Assembly (NCBI GenBank): GCA_000383735.1
Contig: KB912069.1
Span: forward strand, 120,632 to 184,631
Reading direction: 5' to 3'
Length of the DNA stretch: 64,000 bases
From: Verrucomicrobia bacterium SCGC AAA164-M04
Lineage (GTDB): Bacteria; Verrucomicrobiota; Verrucomicrobiae; Verrucomicrobiales; Akkermansiaceae
Shown: one piece after another, positions 8,428 to 17,760 of the stretch
Numbering within the stretch: position 1 is the first letter of the stretch
How the letters are laid out: every line of letters starts with the position of its first letter
Program-made: the position numbers and the translations under genes
Notes under the pieces: model-generated
What the model was told of the DNA's origin: nothing
The model's database searches: none
Seen by the model: the letters and a program-made list of their open reading frames with translations, nothing else

Positions 8428-9783
8428 CTAGATTTTTTTCAGCACACCAGTCGAATCTCCGAAGCTCTTGGCGTTGGAACCAAATTCGTTAAGCATCCGA
8501 ACGTAGAGGTTAGACAAAGGAACTTCCTCACCAAGATCAACATGGCGGCCAGTCTCAAAAGCACCCCCTCCATTACCAGCCAAGATGACCGGAAGGTCGC
8601 TATGGCTATGGCGGTCGCCATCGGCAATTCCACTCCCGTAAACAATCATTGAATTATGGAGCAATGACTTCCCATCGACATCTTCAGTCCCCTTCATTTT
8701 TTCCATAAAGTAGGCTAATTGTTCAATGTAGTATTGATCGATCTTTTGAATTTTGTCCAAATTTTCCTTACGGCGCTTATGGTGGGAAATATGGTGATGC
8801 CCTTCAGATACTCCGATCTCTTTAAACGAACGGTTACTGCCATCGTGAGCTAAGAGAAAGGTCGAAATACGGGTGCTATCAGTCTGGAAGGCTAGGACCA
8901 TCATGTCCATAAGAAGGCGCATATGATCCTTATAATTTTCCGGCTGACCTTCGGGCGCGCTCACGCCTGGGTCGAGTGATCTACCCAATGATTCAGTCTT
9001 TTGAATCTGGCGCTCAATTTCTCGCACTCCTGTGAGGTATTCCTCAAGCTTGTGCTGATCATTCCGGCCTAGTTGTTTGTGCATTGCTTTAGCATCATCC
9101 GAGATGAAATCTAGAATGGACTTCTGGGTCGCGCGGCGTTGAACGAGCCCCCTTGTTCGCTCTTCTGCCGAACCTGCTCCAAAAAGGCGTTCAAAAACGA
9201 GACGTGGATTAGCCTCTGGCGTGTTAGGCTGATTTTCCGATCTCCACGAAAGGTTGAATTGATATGCACAAGAGTATCCTGAGTCACACCGTCCAGACTT
9301 CCTTACCCCATCACAGGTTAGCTCAAGCGAAGGCAAACGAGTCTTGTCACGGACGAGCTGCGCCGCAATCTGATCGACTGAAGTGCCCACCTTGATATCA
9401 GAACCTGATGTCTTCTTGGCACGCTGGCCGGTGAGAAAAGTAGCACCACCCCGAGCATGATCTCCCCCGCCATCCTTTCCAGGGGTGGCGTTTTCATGCG
9501 ATAATCCAGAGTAGATTTGCATATCCCCTTTCAGCCCCTCAAGCGCCTTCATACTCTTGCCTAGCTGGTAGTTACTCCCCTTTCCCGTCGGCTTCCAATG
9601 CTCAAGGTTCACTCCATTCGGAATATAAAGATAGGCCATACGCAGCGGACTGCCATTCGAAGTCGAAGCAATCCCCTTTGTGCTAGCTGCCATAAGAGGA
9701 GTCATCGACTCCAAAGCAGGCAGCCCAACTGCTGCTCCGAGTCCCCGGAGAAATCTCCGGCGATCTAATTTCGTCCGATTCAT
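8428..9783 (-). CDS. DUF1552 domain secreted protein (Tat signal)
   Basis: A 451-residue protein beginning with a twin-arginine signal (R8-R9-R10-F-L-R-G, then a hydrophobic stretch), so it is probably exported folded. The body matches the DUF1552 family common in Planctomycetes, Verrucomicrobia and Myxococcota. Recognisable segments are 'MAYLYIPNGVNLEHW', 'LSHENATPGKDGGGDHARG', the 'GTSVDQIAAQ' region and the C-terminal 'SMIVYGSGIADGDRHSHSDLPVILAG' block, which resembles alkaline-phosphatase/DUF1501-like proteins. DUF1552 genes usually follow a DUF1592/DUF1588 cytochrome-like gene; none is adjacent here. The biochemical role is unknown. Confidence 0.85.
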   Translation of the reverse strand: MNRTKLDRRRFLRGLGAAVGLPALESMTPLMAASTKGIASTSNGSPLRMAYLYIPNGVNLEHWKPTGKGSNYQLGKSMKALEGLKGDMQIYSGLSHENATPGKDGGGDHARGGATFLTGQRAKKTSGSDIKVGTSVDQIAAQLVRDKTRLPSLELTCDGVRKSGRCDSGYSCAYQFNLSWRSENQPNTPEANPRLVFERLFGAGSAEERTRGLVQRRATQKSILDFISDDAKAMHKQLGRNDQHKLEEYLTGVREIERQIQKTESLGRSLDPGVSAPEGQPENYKDHMRLLMDMMVLAFQTDSTRISTFLLAHDGSNRSFKEIGVSEGHHHISHHKRRKENLDKIQKIDQYYIEQLAYFMEKMKGTEDVDGKSLLHNSMIVYGSGIADGDRHSHSDLPVILAGNGGGAFETGRHVDLGEEVPLSNLYVRMLNEFGSNAKSFGDSTGVLKKI

Positions 9784-10094
9784 TTGGCTACAATACCTTT
9801 TCTGGTCAATTTATCTCGCAGAATTTTCTCAAAATCCCCCGACCCCCCAATTCTAAGGGCATCAGTTCCTCAAAAAACCTAAATTCATATCCGAATAACG
9901 GTTACTGATCGCCAAGCGCCCATAGCAATAAAACCGTCTCATAGCAGATCCAGCAAGAGCTCATAAACTTTTGACGGCTTCTATCCATAGTATGGCAAAA
10001 AGCCCCCCACTTTGAAGCGCTGGCAGGCCCATCAGCACCTCCGCTTTTGATTGATTATGGTTTTACTAATGCCGTTTCTACCTAGACTCCGGCC
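9784..10094. other. 311-base intergenic region between divergent genes
   Basis: This region separates the DUF1552 gene (minus) from apt (plus), so it should hold promoters in both directions. I find no convincing -35/-10 pair, no tRNA-like fold, no ORF with coding character and no terminator. Confidence 0.5.
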
Positions 10095-10619
10095 ATGCCC
10101 ACCGCAGCTGACCTTGATGCCGCCATTCGCGATGTTCCCGACTTTCCAAAACCTGGGATTCTCTTCAAAGATATCACTCCGATTCTAGGGGATCCGGAAC
10201 TCTTCAGAGCTTCGCTTGAACTGTTGGCGGAAACCGCCGGAGACACCAAAATCGATAAAGTTGTCGGGATTGACGCTCGAGGATTTATTTTTGCAGCTGG
10301 AGTCGCTCATATTTTAGGAGCCGGATTTGTTCCCGTTCGCAAAAAAGGTAAACTTCCGTGGACGACCCATCAAATGGCCTACAGTCTAGAATACGGGGAG
10401 GATATCGTCGAAATTCATGCCGACGCTGTCAAACCAGGCGAAAAAATCCTTTTGATCGATGACCTTCTCGCAACCGGCGGTACAGCCGCGGCCGCAATCA
10501 AACTTCTCAAAGCACTTGATGCCGAAATCGTCGGGATATCATTCCTGATTGAACTGGCCACGTTGAATGGCCGTGACGTTCTCGGGCATTCAAATATTCA
10601 ATCACTCCTTTGCTACTAA
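10095..10619 (+). CDS. apt: Adenine phosphoribosyltransferase
   Basis: A 174-residue purine-salvage enzyme that converts adenine and PRPP to AMP. The N-terminal 'IRDVPDFPKPGILFKDITP' segment is the Apt hallmark. 'VVGIDARGFIFA' and 'FVPVRKKGKLPW' form the adenine site and flexible loop, and 'LLIDDLLATGGTA' at about residues 121-133 is the PRPP-binding motif with both acidic residues present. Length is normal. The downstream pgi gene starts three bases after the stop, so the two are probably co-transcribed, although they are metabolically unrelated. Confidence 0.95.
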   Translation: MPTAADLDAAIRDVPDFPKPGILFKDITPILGDPELFRASLELLAETAGDTKIDKVVGIDARGFIFAAGVAHILGAGFVPVRKKGKLPWTTHQMAYSLEYGEDIVEIHADAVKPGEKILLIDDLLATGGTAAAAIKLLKALDAEIVGISFLIELATLNGRDVLGHSNIQSLLCY

Positions 10620-10622
10620 CTC

Positions 10623-12173
10623 ATGACCTTTAAAAAATACGCCGACACTCTTTTGCGCTACCCAGATCTAGGGTTCAACCTTGATCTCTCCCGAATGAAT
10701 ATCCCGGAGAGTTTCGAAAGTAAAATGCAGTCCCAAATCGAGAAGGCGTTCGCGGATCTCAAAGCTATTGAGGCAGGTGAAATTGCGAACGCAGATGAAG
10801 GTCGTATGGTCGGGCACTATTGGCTTAGGAACCCTGACCTCGCCCCGAACGATGAAATTCGCAGCCAGATCACTGAGCCAATCAAGGCCATCAAGGAATT
10901 TGCCTCGATGATTCCGACCGGGGAAATCGCACCTCCTTCCGGCGGAGTCTTCAAGAACATCCTCATTATCGGAATTGGAGGCTCGGCCCTCGGCCCGCAG
11001 CTCATCAACGATGCCCTCGGTCAGCTTGACGAAATCCGACCCTTCTTTTTCGACAACACCGATCCCGATGGAATGGACCGCGACCTCAAGGAAATTGGCC
11101 GCGACTTGAACAAGACCCTGGCAATTGTGATTTCAAAATCCGGCGGCACGCCCGAAACCCGCAACGGAATGCTTGAAGCGAAGCACGCTTACGAGGAGGC
11201 CGGGCTCGATTTTTCCAAGCATACTATCGCGGTCACTGGCGAAGGATCCAAGTTGGATCAATTCGCACGCGAGGAAGGATTCATCACCACCTTCCCCATG
11301 GAAGACTGGGTCGGCGGCCGGACTTCGGTTCTTTCGACGGTGGGCTTAGTCCCAATGGCGATTCAAGATATTGACTTCGAGGAAATGCTCGCCGGAGCAA
11401 AGGAGATGGACAAATTAACCCGCTCGACCGACGTGAAAAGTAATGCCGCGATGCGACTAGCCCTGGCTTGGCATCACGAAGGAAACGGAAAGGGCGAACG
11501 GGACATGGTCGTGCTTCCCTACAAGGATTCACTTGTTCTTTTCTCCAAGTATCTCCAGCAGTTGATTATGGAATCCCTTGGCAAAGCGGACGATCTTGCG
11601 GGGAACTCCGTAAACCAAGGAATTGCGGTTTACGGTAATAAGGGGTCGACCGATCAGCACGCTTACGTGCAGCAGCTTCGCGACGGACTTCACAACTTTT
11701 TTGCAACCTTCATCGAGGTGCGTAAGGGGCGCTCGGGTCCTTCCATTACGATCGAAGGCGAGAACACCTCGGCTGATTACCTACAGGGTTTCCTCAGGGG
11801 CACCCGCCGCGCCCTATACGAAAACGGGCGCCACTCGGTGCTAATTTCAATCGAAGAAGTCACACCGCGAACCCTTGGGCACCTCATCGCCCTCTTTGAG
11901 CGGACCGTAACCTTTTATGCCTCTCTGGTAAACATCAACGCTTACCACCAACCGGGTGTCGAAGCCGGTAAAGCCGCGGCAACCGAGTTCCTCGACATGC
12001 TCAATGAAGTCCGTGGGCACCTGACTGCCGACCGAAAAAGCGCAGAAGATGTCGCCACCGCAATCAGCTGCGATCCAGAAGAGGTTTTCCACGCCTTGGT
12101 TCATCTTTCATCTAATGGAGAAGCAACTCATTCGCGGGGAGAAAACCCCATAGACGACCGATTTTTTCTCTAG
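10623..12173 (+). CDS. pgi: Glucose-6-phosphate isomerase
   Basis: A 516-residue cytosolic enzyme interconverting glucose-6-phosphate and fructose-6-phosphate. Family motifs in order are the SIS-domain 'IIGIGGSALGPQ' (about residues 115-126), 'FFDNTDPDGMDR', the phosphate-binding 'SKSGGTPETRNG', 'DWVGGRTSVLSTVG', and the C-terminal catalytic region containing 'NINAYHQPGVEAGK'. It is shorter than the E. coli enzyme (549) and closer to the compact bacterial subgroup. It is the second gene of the apt-pgi pair. Confidence 0.93.
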   Translation: MTFKKYADTLLRYPDLGFNLDLSRMNIPESFESKMQSQIEKAFADLKAIEAGEIANADEGRMVGHYWLRNPDLAPNDEIRSQITEPIKAIKEFASMIPTGEIAPPSGGVFKNILIIGIGGSALGPQLINDALGQLDEIRPFFFDNTDPDGMDRDLKEIGRDLNKTLAIVISKSGGTPETRNGMLEAKHAYEEAGLDFSKHTIAVTGEGSKLDQFAREEGFITTFPMEDWVGGRTSVLSTVGLVPMAIQDIDFEEMLAGAKEMDKLTRSTDVKSNAAMRLALAWHHEGNGKGERDMVVLPYKDSLVLFSKYLQQLIMESLGKADDLAGNSVNQGIAVYGNKGSTDQHAYVQQLRDGLHNFFATFIEVRKGRSGPSITIEGENTSADYLQGFLRGTRRALYENGRHSVLISIEEVTPRTLGHLIALFERTVTFYASLVNINAYHQPGVEAGKAAATEFLDMLNEVRGHLTADRKSAEDVATAISCDPEEVFHALVHLSSNGEATHSRGENPIDDRFFL

Positions 12174-12319
12174 GCCGTAAAAAGATCATGCTTCTCGCAT
12201 TTTCCCAAGCGATCAAGTCAACTCGCGACCATCCTTCTTTGGGATAAATTTCTGTCCAAAACTCCATTCTAGTTAATTGGAGGTTTTCGAGATCTCTCAT
12301 CCTGTCCATAGTCTCTCCC

Positions 12320-13687
12320 ATGCCAAATCCCTATGAGAGAACTCCGGAGAAAATTTTAGCACCTCCGACCGGATGGCTGAACACCGCGAAAAGGCTTGGC
12401 CCCGGATTTGTCCTTTCTGCTTCCATCGTTGGATCAGGAGAGCTGATCGCAACTACCATCTTTGGTGCACAAGTTGGATTCATCTGCCTCTGGCTCATCC
12501 TCTTTTCCTGCCTCGTCAAAGTCGCCATTCAAATCGAGTTTGGACGTTTTACCATCTACTCTGGCAAAACCTCGATGCAGGCCCTCGATGAACTTCCTGG
12601 ACCTAGGTTCGGGAAGGCCAGTTGGGCAGTGTGGAGTTGGTTTGTGACCCATAGCCTAAAAAACCTACAGGTCGGAGGAATCATCGGTGGCGTTGCCCTC
12701 GCTCTTTCAGCACTCTATGATCTTGGTGACCATAGCAACGTGATTTGGACTATCGCGGCCGCTTCTTTAACGATCCTCGTCGTTTCAAGAGGGATCTATG
12801 GCCCCATCGAAAAGTGGTCCATTATCATGATCGGACTCTTTACCATTTTCACGGTCGTTTCTCTGATCTCATTACAATGGACTCCCTTTGCAATTTCCGG
12901 CAACGAAATCACTTCAGGTTTCGGCTTCGAACTTCCTGCCTCGGCCTTAATCCTTGTTGCACTTGGGACCTTCAGCATTACGGGGGTCGGTGGTGATGAA
13001 GTCTTGGCCTACAACTACTGGCTGATCGAGAAAGGCTACGCTTCCTTTACCGGCCCCGAACCCGAAACGCACTCACCTGAATGGCTAGCACGCGCCAAAG
13101 GCTGGATCCGTGTCATGCAACTCGACGCAGCGCTCTCCATGGTTTGCTACACTCTAGTCACCGCTCTTTTTTATCTTCTAGGAGCCGCTATCTTACATAG
13201 CCAAAAGATCGTTCCCGAAGGAAATGAGCTCATTACAGTTCTCTCAAAAATGTATACCGATAGCCTTGGCCCCTGGGCTGAGAAAGCCTTCCTTATCGGA
13301 GCAGTTGTCGTCCTTTTTTCCACCCTCCTAGCGGCCCTTGCCGCATGGACCCGCCTATTTTCAGATGCCTTCGGACGATTTGGCTGGATCGATTTTAACG
13401 ACGAAAGGCAACGCCGAAAATCAATCGCAATCCTCTCGATCATCTTCCCCATCATCTGGAGCATCCTCTACTTCCAGATCGGAAAGCCCGGATTCATGGT
13501 GATCATCGGCGGGGCACTTACCATGATCATTTTGTTAATCGTAGTCTTCGCCGCGATCATAATGCGCTACAAATGGCTTCCTCAAGAACTCCGACCATCA
13601 CGCGCTTTCGACCTTGCCCTCTGGCTAAGTATCGTAGCAATTGTCGCCGCCGGAATCGTTTCGGCGGTCAAGTATTTCGTCGTATAA
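12320..13687 (+). CDS. NRAMP-like membrane transporter without the canonical metal site
   Basis: A 455-residue polytopic protein with about 11 membrane segments and an NRAMP-like N-terminus ('AKRLGPGFVLSASIVGSGE'). In typical NRAMP manganese/iron transporters, helix 1 carries DPGN and helix 6 carries MPH. Here the helix 1 position reads S-I-V-G-S-G-E (about residues 35-41) and the helix 6 region reads T-G-V-G-G-D-E (about residues 221-227), so neither metal-ligand motif is present. The fold assignment is secure, but transport of Mn or Fe should not be assumed; Mg2+ or a different substrate is possible. It stands alone, converging on moxR with only 9 bases between the stops. Confidence 0.75.
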   Translation: MPNPYERTPEKILAPPTGWLNTAKRLGPGFVLSASIVGSGELIATTIFGAQVGFICLWLILFSCLVKVAIQIEFGRFTIYSGKTSMQALDELPGPRFGKASWAVWSWFVTHSLKNLQVGGIIGGVALALSALYDLGDHSNVIWTIAAASLTILVVSRGIYGPIEKWSIIMIGLFTIFTVVSLISLQWTPFAISGNEITSGFGFELPASALILVALGTFSITGVGGDEVLAYNYWLIEKGYASFTGPEPETHSPEWLARAKGWIRVMQLDAALSMVCYTLVTALFYLLGAAILHSQKIVPEGNELITVLSKMYTDSLGPWAEKAFLIGAVVVLFSTLLAALAAWTRLFSDAFGRFGWIDFNDERQRRKSIAILSIIFPIIWSILYFQIGKPGFMVIIGGALTMIILLIVVFAAIIMRYKWLPQELRPSRAFDLALWLSIVAIVAAGIVSAVKYFVV

Positions 13688-13696
13688 CCATTGCGA

Positions 13697-14635
13697 TCAA
13701 ACTGGAACCGCAAGGTCCTCAACAATTTCCGACACTACCGTCTGACCTGTGCGCCCAGCATATTGAGCATCAGCCTCAAGAACGAGACGATGTCCAATCA
13801 CTCCCGGGGCCAGTGATTGAATCGTCTCAGGAAGGACAAAATCACGACCTTCCAAAAGACTAAGAGCCTGAGAGATTCTCAGTAAATTCAAGGAAGCCCT
13901 CGGACTTGCCGCCAGCTTCACCCCCGCCCGACCACGTGTTGCGGCCACCAAACGGACGAGGTATTCCTGCAAGGCCGGCGTGATGGAAACCTCCGTCACA
14001 GCCTTTTTAACCATGAGTAGATCATCACGGGTCACCACCTGCTCAACACGAGACAAAGGGTGCGCCTGCTCCTGCGCATTTAGGATTTCAATTTCCTGGT
14101 CTACTGAAACATACCCCAGCGAAGCTTGATAAGCGAAACGATCCATCTGCGCCTCGGGAAGCGGATAGGTTCCCCGAAGCTCAACTGGATTTTGAGTCGC
14201 AATCACGAAAAATAAATCTCCTAAATCATAGTGATTTCCTTCGATCGTCACCTGCTTCTCGGCCATGGCCTCAAGGAGAGCACTCTGCGTCCTCGGAGAG
14301 GCCCGGTTCACCTCGTCCACCAAAAGGATATCACTGAAAATCGGACCTTGGCGAAACTCAAAGCTCGCATTACGGGAATCAAGGACGCTCACCCCAAGAA
14401 TATCTGATGGTAAAAGATCCGGCGTAAATTGGATTCGCTGGAAATTACTTCCGCCAATCGAAGCAGCAATTGCCTTCGCCAAAGTGGTTTTCCCAGTCCC
14501 CGGAACATCTTCCAGCAGAACATGCCCACCAGCGATCATTGTCGAGATAACCCGGCGCACTGTCTCTTCTTGCCCAAGCATTACTGCCTTCACCGAGGAT
14601 TCCAACTGGCTGACGATTTGACCTGCACCTCTCAT
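13697..14635 (-). CDS. MoxR-family AAA+ ATPase
   Basis: A 312-residue AAA+ protein of the MoxR/RavA group, proposed chaperones for assembling or activating protein complexes. Walker A is DVPGTGKTT at residues 43-51, Walker B is 'ILLVDEVNR' near residue 110, and sensor 1 lies in 'FFVIATQNPVE'. The C-terminal lid is complete. MoxR genes are normally followed by DUF58 and von Willebrand factor A (BatA/BatB-like) genes. Here moxR ends the run and faces the NRAMP-like gene. Its ATG overlaps the stop of the 705-residue secreted protein gene by four bases, so that unknown protein may be its functional partner. Confidence 0.92.
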   Translation of the reverse strand: MRGAGQIVSQLESSVKAVMLGQEETVRRVISTMIAGGHVLLEDVPGTGKTTLAKAIAASIGGSNFQRIQFTPDLLPSDILGVSVLDSRNASFEFRQGPIFSDILLVDEVNRASPRTQSALLEAMAEKQVTIEGNHYDLGDLFFVIATQNPVELRGTYPLPEAQMDRFAYQASLGYVSVDQEIEILNAQEQAHPLSRVEQVVTRDDLLMVKKAVTEVSITPALQEYLVRLVAATRGRAGVKLAASPRASLNLLRISQALSLLEGRDFVLPETIQSLAPGVIGHRLVLEADAQYAGRTGQTVVSEIVEDLAVPV

Positions 14636-16746
14636 TCTTTATCAGCCTGCTCACTTTTCCATTTCCCCCAAACAGGACGCGACACCTTCTGATGCCATTC
14701 CCTCAATTCCTCAATAGCTGCGAGATCTTCTTTTGAAACTTCCTTAGCTAAACTCTCAAGCCGCTCATCATTCAAAAGTCTTATCCCCTTGTTGGTCTCG
14801 AGGGGAAGCTCAACGTCAACCAAAACACAATGGCCAATCTTGGTCGGCACAACTAAAACCAACGGACAGGCCCGATCGACCCCTCCCGCATGATCAATCA
14901 TCATCGAAACACCACGAAAACGACCCACCGCTTTAGACCCGATAATCTGGTCCGGTGACATTGCGGAAGCCGCACCCTTACGGACAAACCCCAAGTCGCG
15001 GAGCAAGCTAGTTGGTTTGGCCGGTAACTTTCTCACCGCAGAAACACTGAGAAAAGCCATCATATCCTCCTCCCTAGCAATGCGGCGCCATTCTTTAACC
15101 AAGGCCTTAGCTTGCGGCTCAGAAGCTGCTTTCCCCTCAGGATTTTCCCGGCCAACAATCTTTAAAACATCGGTAAAGAATTTCTCTTCCAGCTTCACCT
15201 CATCCTTGACGAACTGTTCCGACAAAGCGCGTAAATCCTCCTCGCTCCCTTCAAGGTAAGTCCCTACCATTGGATTAACCTTACCAGGTAAAATCATCCA
15301 CCCCGAGGCATCCTGCCTCATCCAAACCTGCTGATATTTTGGCTTCCAGTTCTCTCCAGAACCAGAGAACGAAAGGATTCCAAGCGTAATCTTTTCACGC
15401 CGGTATAGCTTAACAATTTTGGCGGAAAATGGATCGCGAGACTTCAGTGAAGACCCCCACCATTTTACAGATTCGATATAGCGTCCCGAGCGACGGTCAT
15501 CAAACGGGTTTCCACGGCGACCAATTATGGCCGGCTGAACCAGCAAATTACCTCCGCCATCAGCAGGTTTTTCTCCTTCCTTTACCGCTTTTTTTTCCTC
15601 TCGATAGTGGCGTTGAAGAAAGGAATCTAGATCTTGGGTTTCGAGGTCTCCAATGATCGCCTTAAGCAGGGCATCCGGGCTTTTCGCCCTTACCACCTGA
15701 TTCTGCTCCTCAAAGACCTGAAACATTTTCTTCACGACTTCACGGTCTTTCCAATCAGATTCATCGTTTTTTGCCGTCCGAAACGCACGACTCTCCTGAT
15801 CGGCATACGCAAAAAAAGCCGGCAAAGAAACGCGCCACCCTTGATTCGTCTTGTTGAGTCGGAATCTAACGGGACTCAAACGATCACCCTCAATCTCGAA
15901 ACTCGAGAGAAAACCCACCAAAAATTCAGCTTCTTTTTTTACACCCTCTTCGGCATGGACCTTTATATCATTTGTTCCATTGGAGGTAATGACTTTCATT
16001 ACTTTCTGAGAACTGAGCAATCGCCAAACCCTCTGCTTGTCTTGATTGACCATGCCCTTGCGAGTGGCTTTCAAATGCATTTCCCAATCCCTTTCTGGCA
16101 AGGACTCCCGTTCGAGAAACCCCTGCCAAACGATCATAGAATCGGTCTTTCCTGCTTCAGCCGCATTTAAAAACTCCTGCATGGCCTGCTTAGCATCATT
16201 CCCGGCTAGAACCTCAGGCAAAACCGCACCTTCCATTTTCTTCCGAAATTTTCCCATTTCAGAGCGAAGTAAACTAGTCATCTCAGAAGTTCGCTCAAGG
16301 GCCATCCAATTCTCCAGATCACGCACCCGACTTTTCAGATCCACCTCAAAACCGAGACCGGTATTTTCAAAGCTTCCTTCCACAGGAGCAACTTTCCATT
16401 TCCCTTCTCTCCGAACCACGCCCAGTGAAATCACCATAGTCACGTCGGGCCCATTTGGCGAAGTCGCCCCGATCAAAACTGCGGAGAGATTATCATCCAT
16501 CTTCTCTCGGAGAGGTCGGAAGGAATAATTGCCGTTCTGTTTCCACGACCCACGAGCCTCCCAGAACTCGACAATACGATCCTTCTTCTTAGGACCACAA
16601 AAAGGTGAAATTGCGAGACTAGAAGAAATCTCAGCCTCAGATAAATCACCATCAAATCCTCGTAAAAACTCAAGAGCAACTTCGGACGGCTCACCCGAGA
16701 AAACCCTCAACGAAGCCGCGAAGAAAAAAGTAATAAGCCGGCGCAT
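14632..16746 (-). CDS. Large exported protein of unknown function coupled to MoxR
   Basis: The start was moved from 16782 to the ATG at 16746, where M-R-R-L-I-T-F-F-F-A-A-S-L...FSGE forms a signal peptide; the product is then 705 residues. The mature protein has no domain I recognise. It is rich in Lys, Glu and Trp and alternates helical and beta segments. Two similar-looking stretches, each holding a 'W-x-V' pattern after a charged region (residues about 100-125 and 320-345), may be NTF2-like or SnoaL-like modules, but this is weak. It sits between a Wzz-like gene and moxR on the same strand, with an ATGA overlap to moxR. That makes a role in an envelope complex matured by MoxR a reasonable inference. 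Confidence 0.55.
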   Translation of the reverse strand: MRRLITFFFAASLRVFSGEPSEVALEFLRGFDGDLSEAEISSSLAISPFCGPKKKDRIVEFWEARGSWKQNGNYSFRPLREKMDDNLSAVLIGATSPNGPDVTMVISLGVVRREGKWKVAPVEGSFENTGLGFEVDLKSRVRDLENWMALERTSEMTSLLRSEMGKFRKKMEGAVLPEVLAGNDAKQAMQEFLNAAEAGKTDSMIVWQGFLERESLPERDWEMHLKATRKGMVNQDKQRVWRLLSSQKVMKVITSNGTNDIKVHAEEGVKKEAEFLVGFLSSFEIEGDRLSPVRFRLNKTNQGWRVSLPAFFAYADQESRAFRTAKNDESDWKDREVVKKMFQVFEEQNQVVRAKSPDALLKAIIGDLETQDLDSFLQRHYREEKKAVKEGEKPADGGGNLLVQPAIIGRRGNPFDDRRSGRYIESVKWWGSSLKSRDPFSAKIVKLYRREKITLGILSFSGSGENWKPKYQQVWMRQDASGWMILPGKVNPMVGTYLEGSEEDLRALSEQFVKDEVKLEEKFFTDVLKIVGRENPEGKAASEPQAKALVKEWRRIAREEDMMAFLSVSAVRKLPAKPTSLLRDLGFVRKGAASAMSPDQIIGSKAVGRFRGVSMMIDHAGGVDRACPLVLVVPTKIGHCVLVDVELPLETNKGIRLLNDERLESLAKEVSKEDLAAIEELREWHQKVSRPVWGKWKSEQADKE

Positions 16747-16812
16747 TACGTTGACCCTTGCACCGGAAGGCCGCTGACACAAGCCCCGGTCTCATAGAAT
16801 TACCCCAGAAAT

Positions 16813-17712
16813 TCAAGGAAATAACTTCCAGCAAATGAGCATAAGAAGAGAACCTACGACCAGCCCCGCTGTCATTCCATAGACGGACCATCTAGCCTGA
16901 AAAGGCTGTAAATTTGGTCCCACAAAGCTCGGTGGCGCGGTAGCTTTAGCCATCACAAAGGATGGGCTCACTACCTTTGACCAATAGTTACGATACTCTG
17001 ACTGGCTGTCATAAATCGCCTTTAAAGCATCACTGGTCGAATCCCACTCCAGTTTGGCATCAAGGACCTCCGGAATATAGAGGTAATCTCCGAGGTCCAC
17101 ACCCGGCCCCGGTTCAAGCTTCACACCCTTGGCTGCCAGCGACTCTTTTAACTTTTCTTTCGCGGTAAGATTCTCATCAACCAGAGGTTGGGCATCTCGC
17201 GAAAACTGGTCCGTAGCTTCCTTTTTTTTCTTTTCGTCAAGCCGTTTGATTAAATTTGGTATTTCGGTCGCAACGGCATTTGCAAAATCAGCGGTATCCT
17301 GAGAATCGTTCAAACGGGCTCCCACTGTCAGCTGATCGGTGACCTGATCTAAGTCCAAATCAAGACCTCCACGTAATCGTATAATCGCTTCATTTTGGGT
17401 CATCCCCCACTGGTCGGCGAAATCCAGATTGAGAGCGATTCCTTTCAAAAATTCTTCCAATTTTACATTTCGGAGCACCTCGGACTGATTGGCGTCTGCC
17501 ACCCCCGTGGATCCAGCTTGGATCTCATTTTGGGACGACACGAAAACATCACGGACGTGAAATGAGAGAGTCGCATAGGCGACGTATTCCTTTGGGGCCT
17601 CGTCCCACTTCTTTTTCCCATAGAAAAATCCGCCGACGACCCCTCCGATCGTCAGCGCGATCAGAAGCCAAGACCACCACCAAAACCCCCTGCGTCCTCG
17701 ACGTTTTTTCAT
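16813..17712 (-). CDS. Wzz/chain-length-determinant-like membrane protein
   Basis: A 299-residue protein with a basic N-terminus and two membrane helices, one at about residues 10-30 and one at about 275-296, flanking a large periplasmic region. The second helix is preceded by a Pro-rich 'ATAPPSFVGPNLQPFQARW' segment. This topology and proline motif are typical of Wzz/GumC polysaccharide co-polymerases. It lacks the cytoplasmic tyrosine-kinase domain. The middle part contains a long charged helix ('IKRLDEKKKKEATDQFSRDA'), as expected for this fold. ATG at 17712 is preferred over the GTG one codon earlier. It is first in the run that ends in moxR; no polymerase or flippase gene for a capsule is nearby, so the role could differ. 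Confidence 0.55.
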   Translation of the reverse strand: MKKRRGRRGFWWWSWLLIALTIGGVVGGFFYGKKKWDEAPKEYVAYATLSFHVRDVFVSSQNEIQAGSTGVADANQSEVLRNVKLEEFLKGIALNLDFADQWGMTQNEAIIRLRGGLDLDLDQVTDQLTVGARLNDSQDTADFANAVATEIPNLIKRLDEKKKKEATDQFSRDAQPLVDENLTAKEKLKESLAAKGVKLEPGPGVDLGDYLYIPEVLDAKLEWDSTSDALKAIYDSQSEYRNYWSKVVSPSFVMAKATAPPSFVGPNLQPFQARWSVYGMTAGLVVGSLLMLICWKLFP

Positions 17713-17760
17713 CACCGTTATTAGAACAATTGAACCAGATCAGTCACCCGAAAAATAAAT

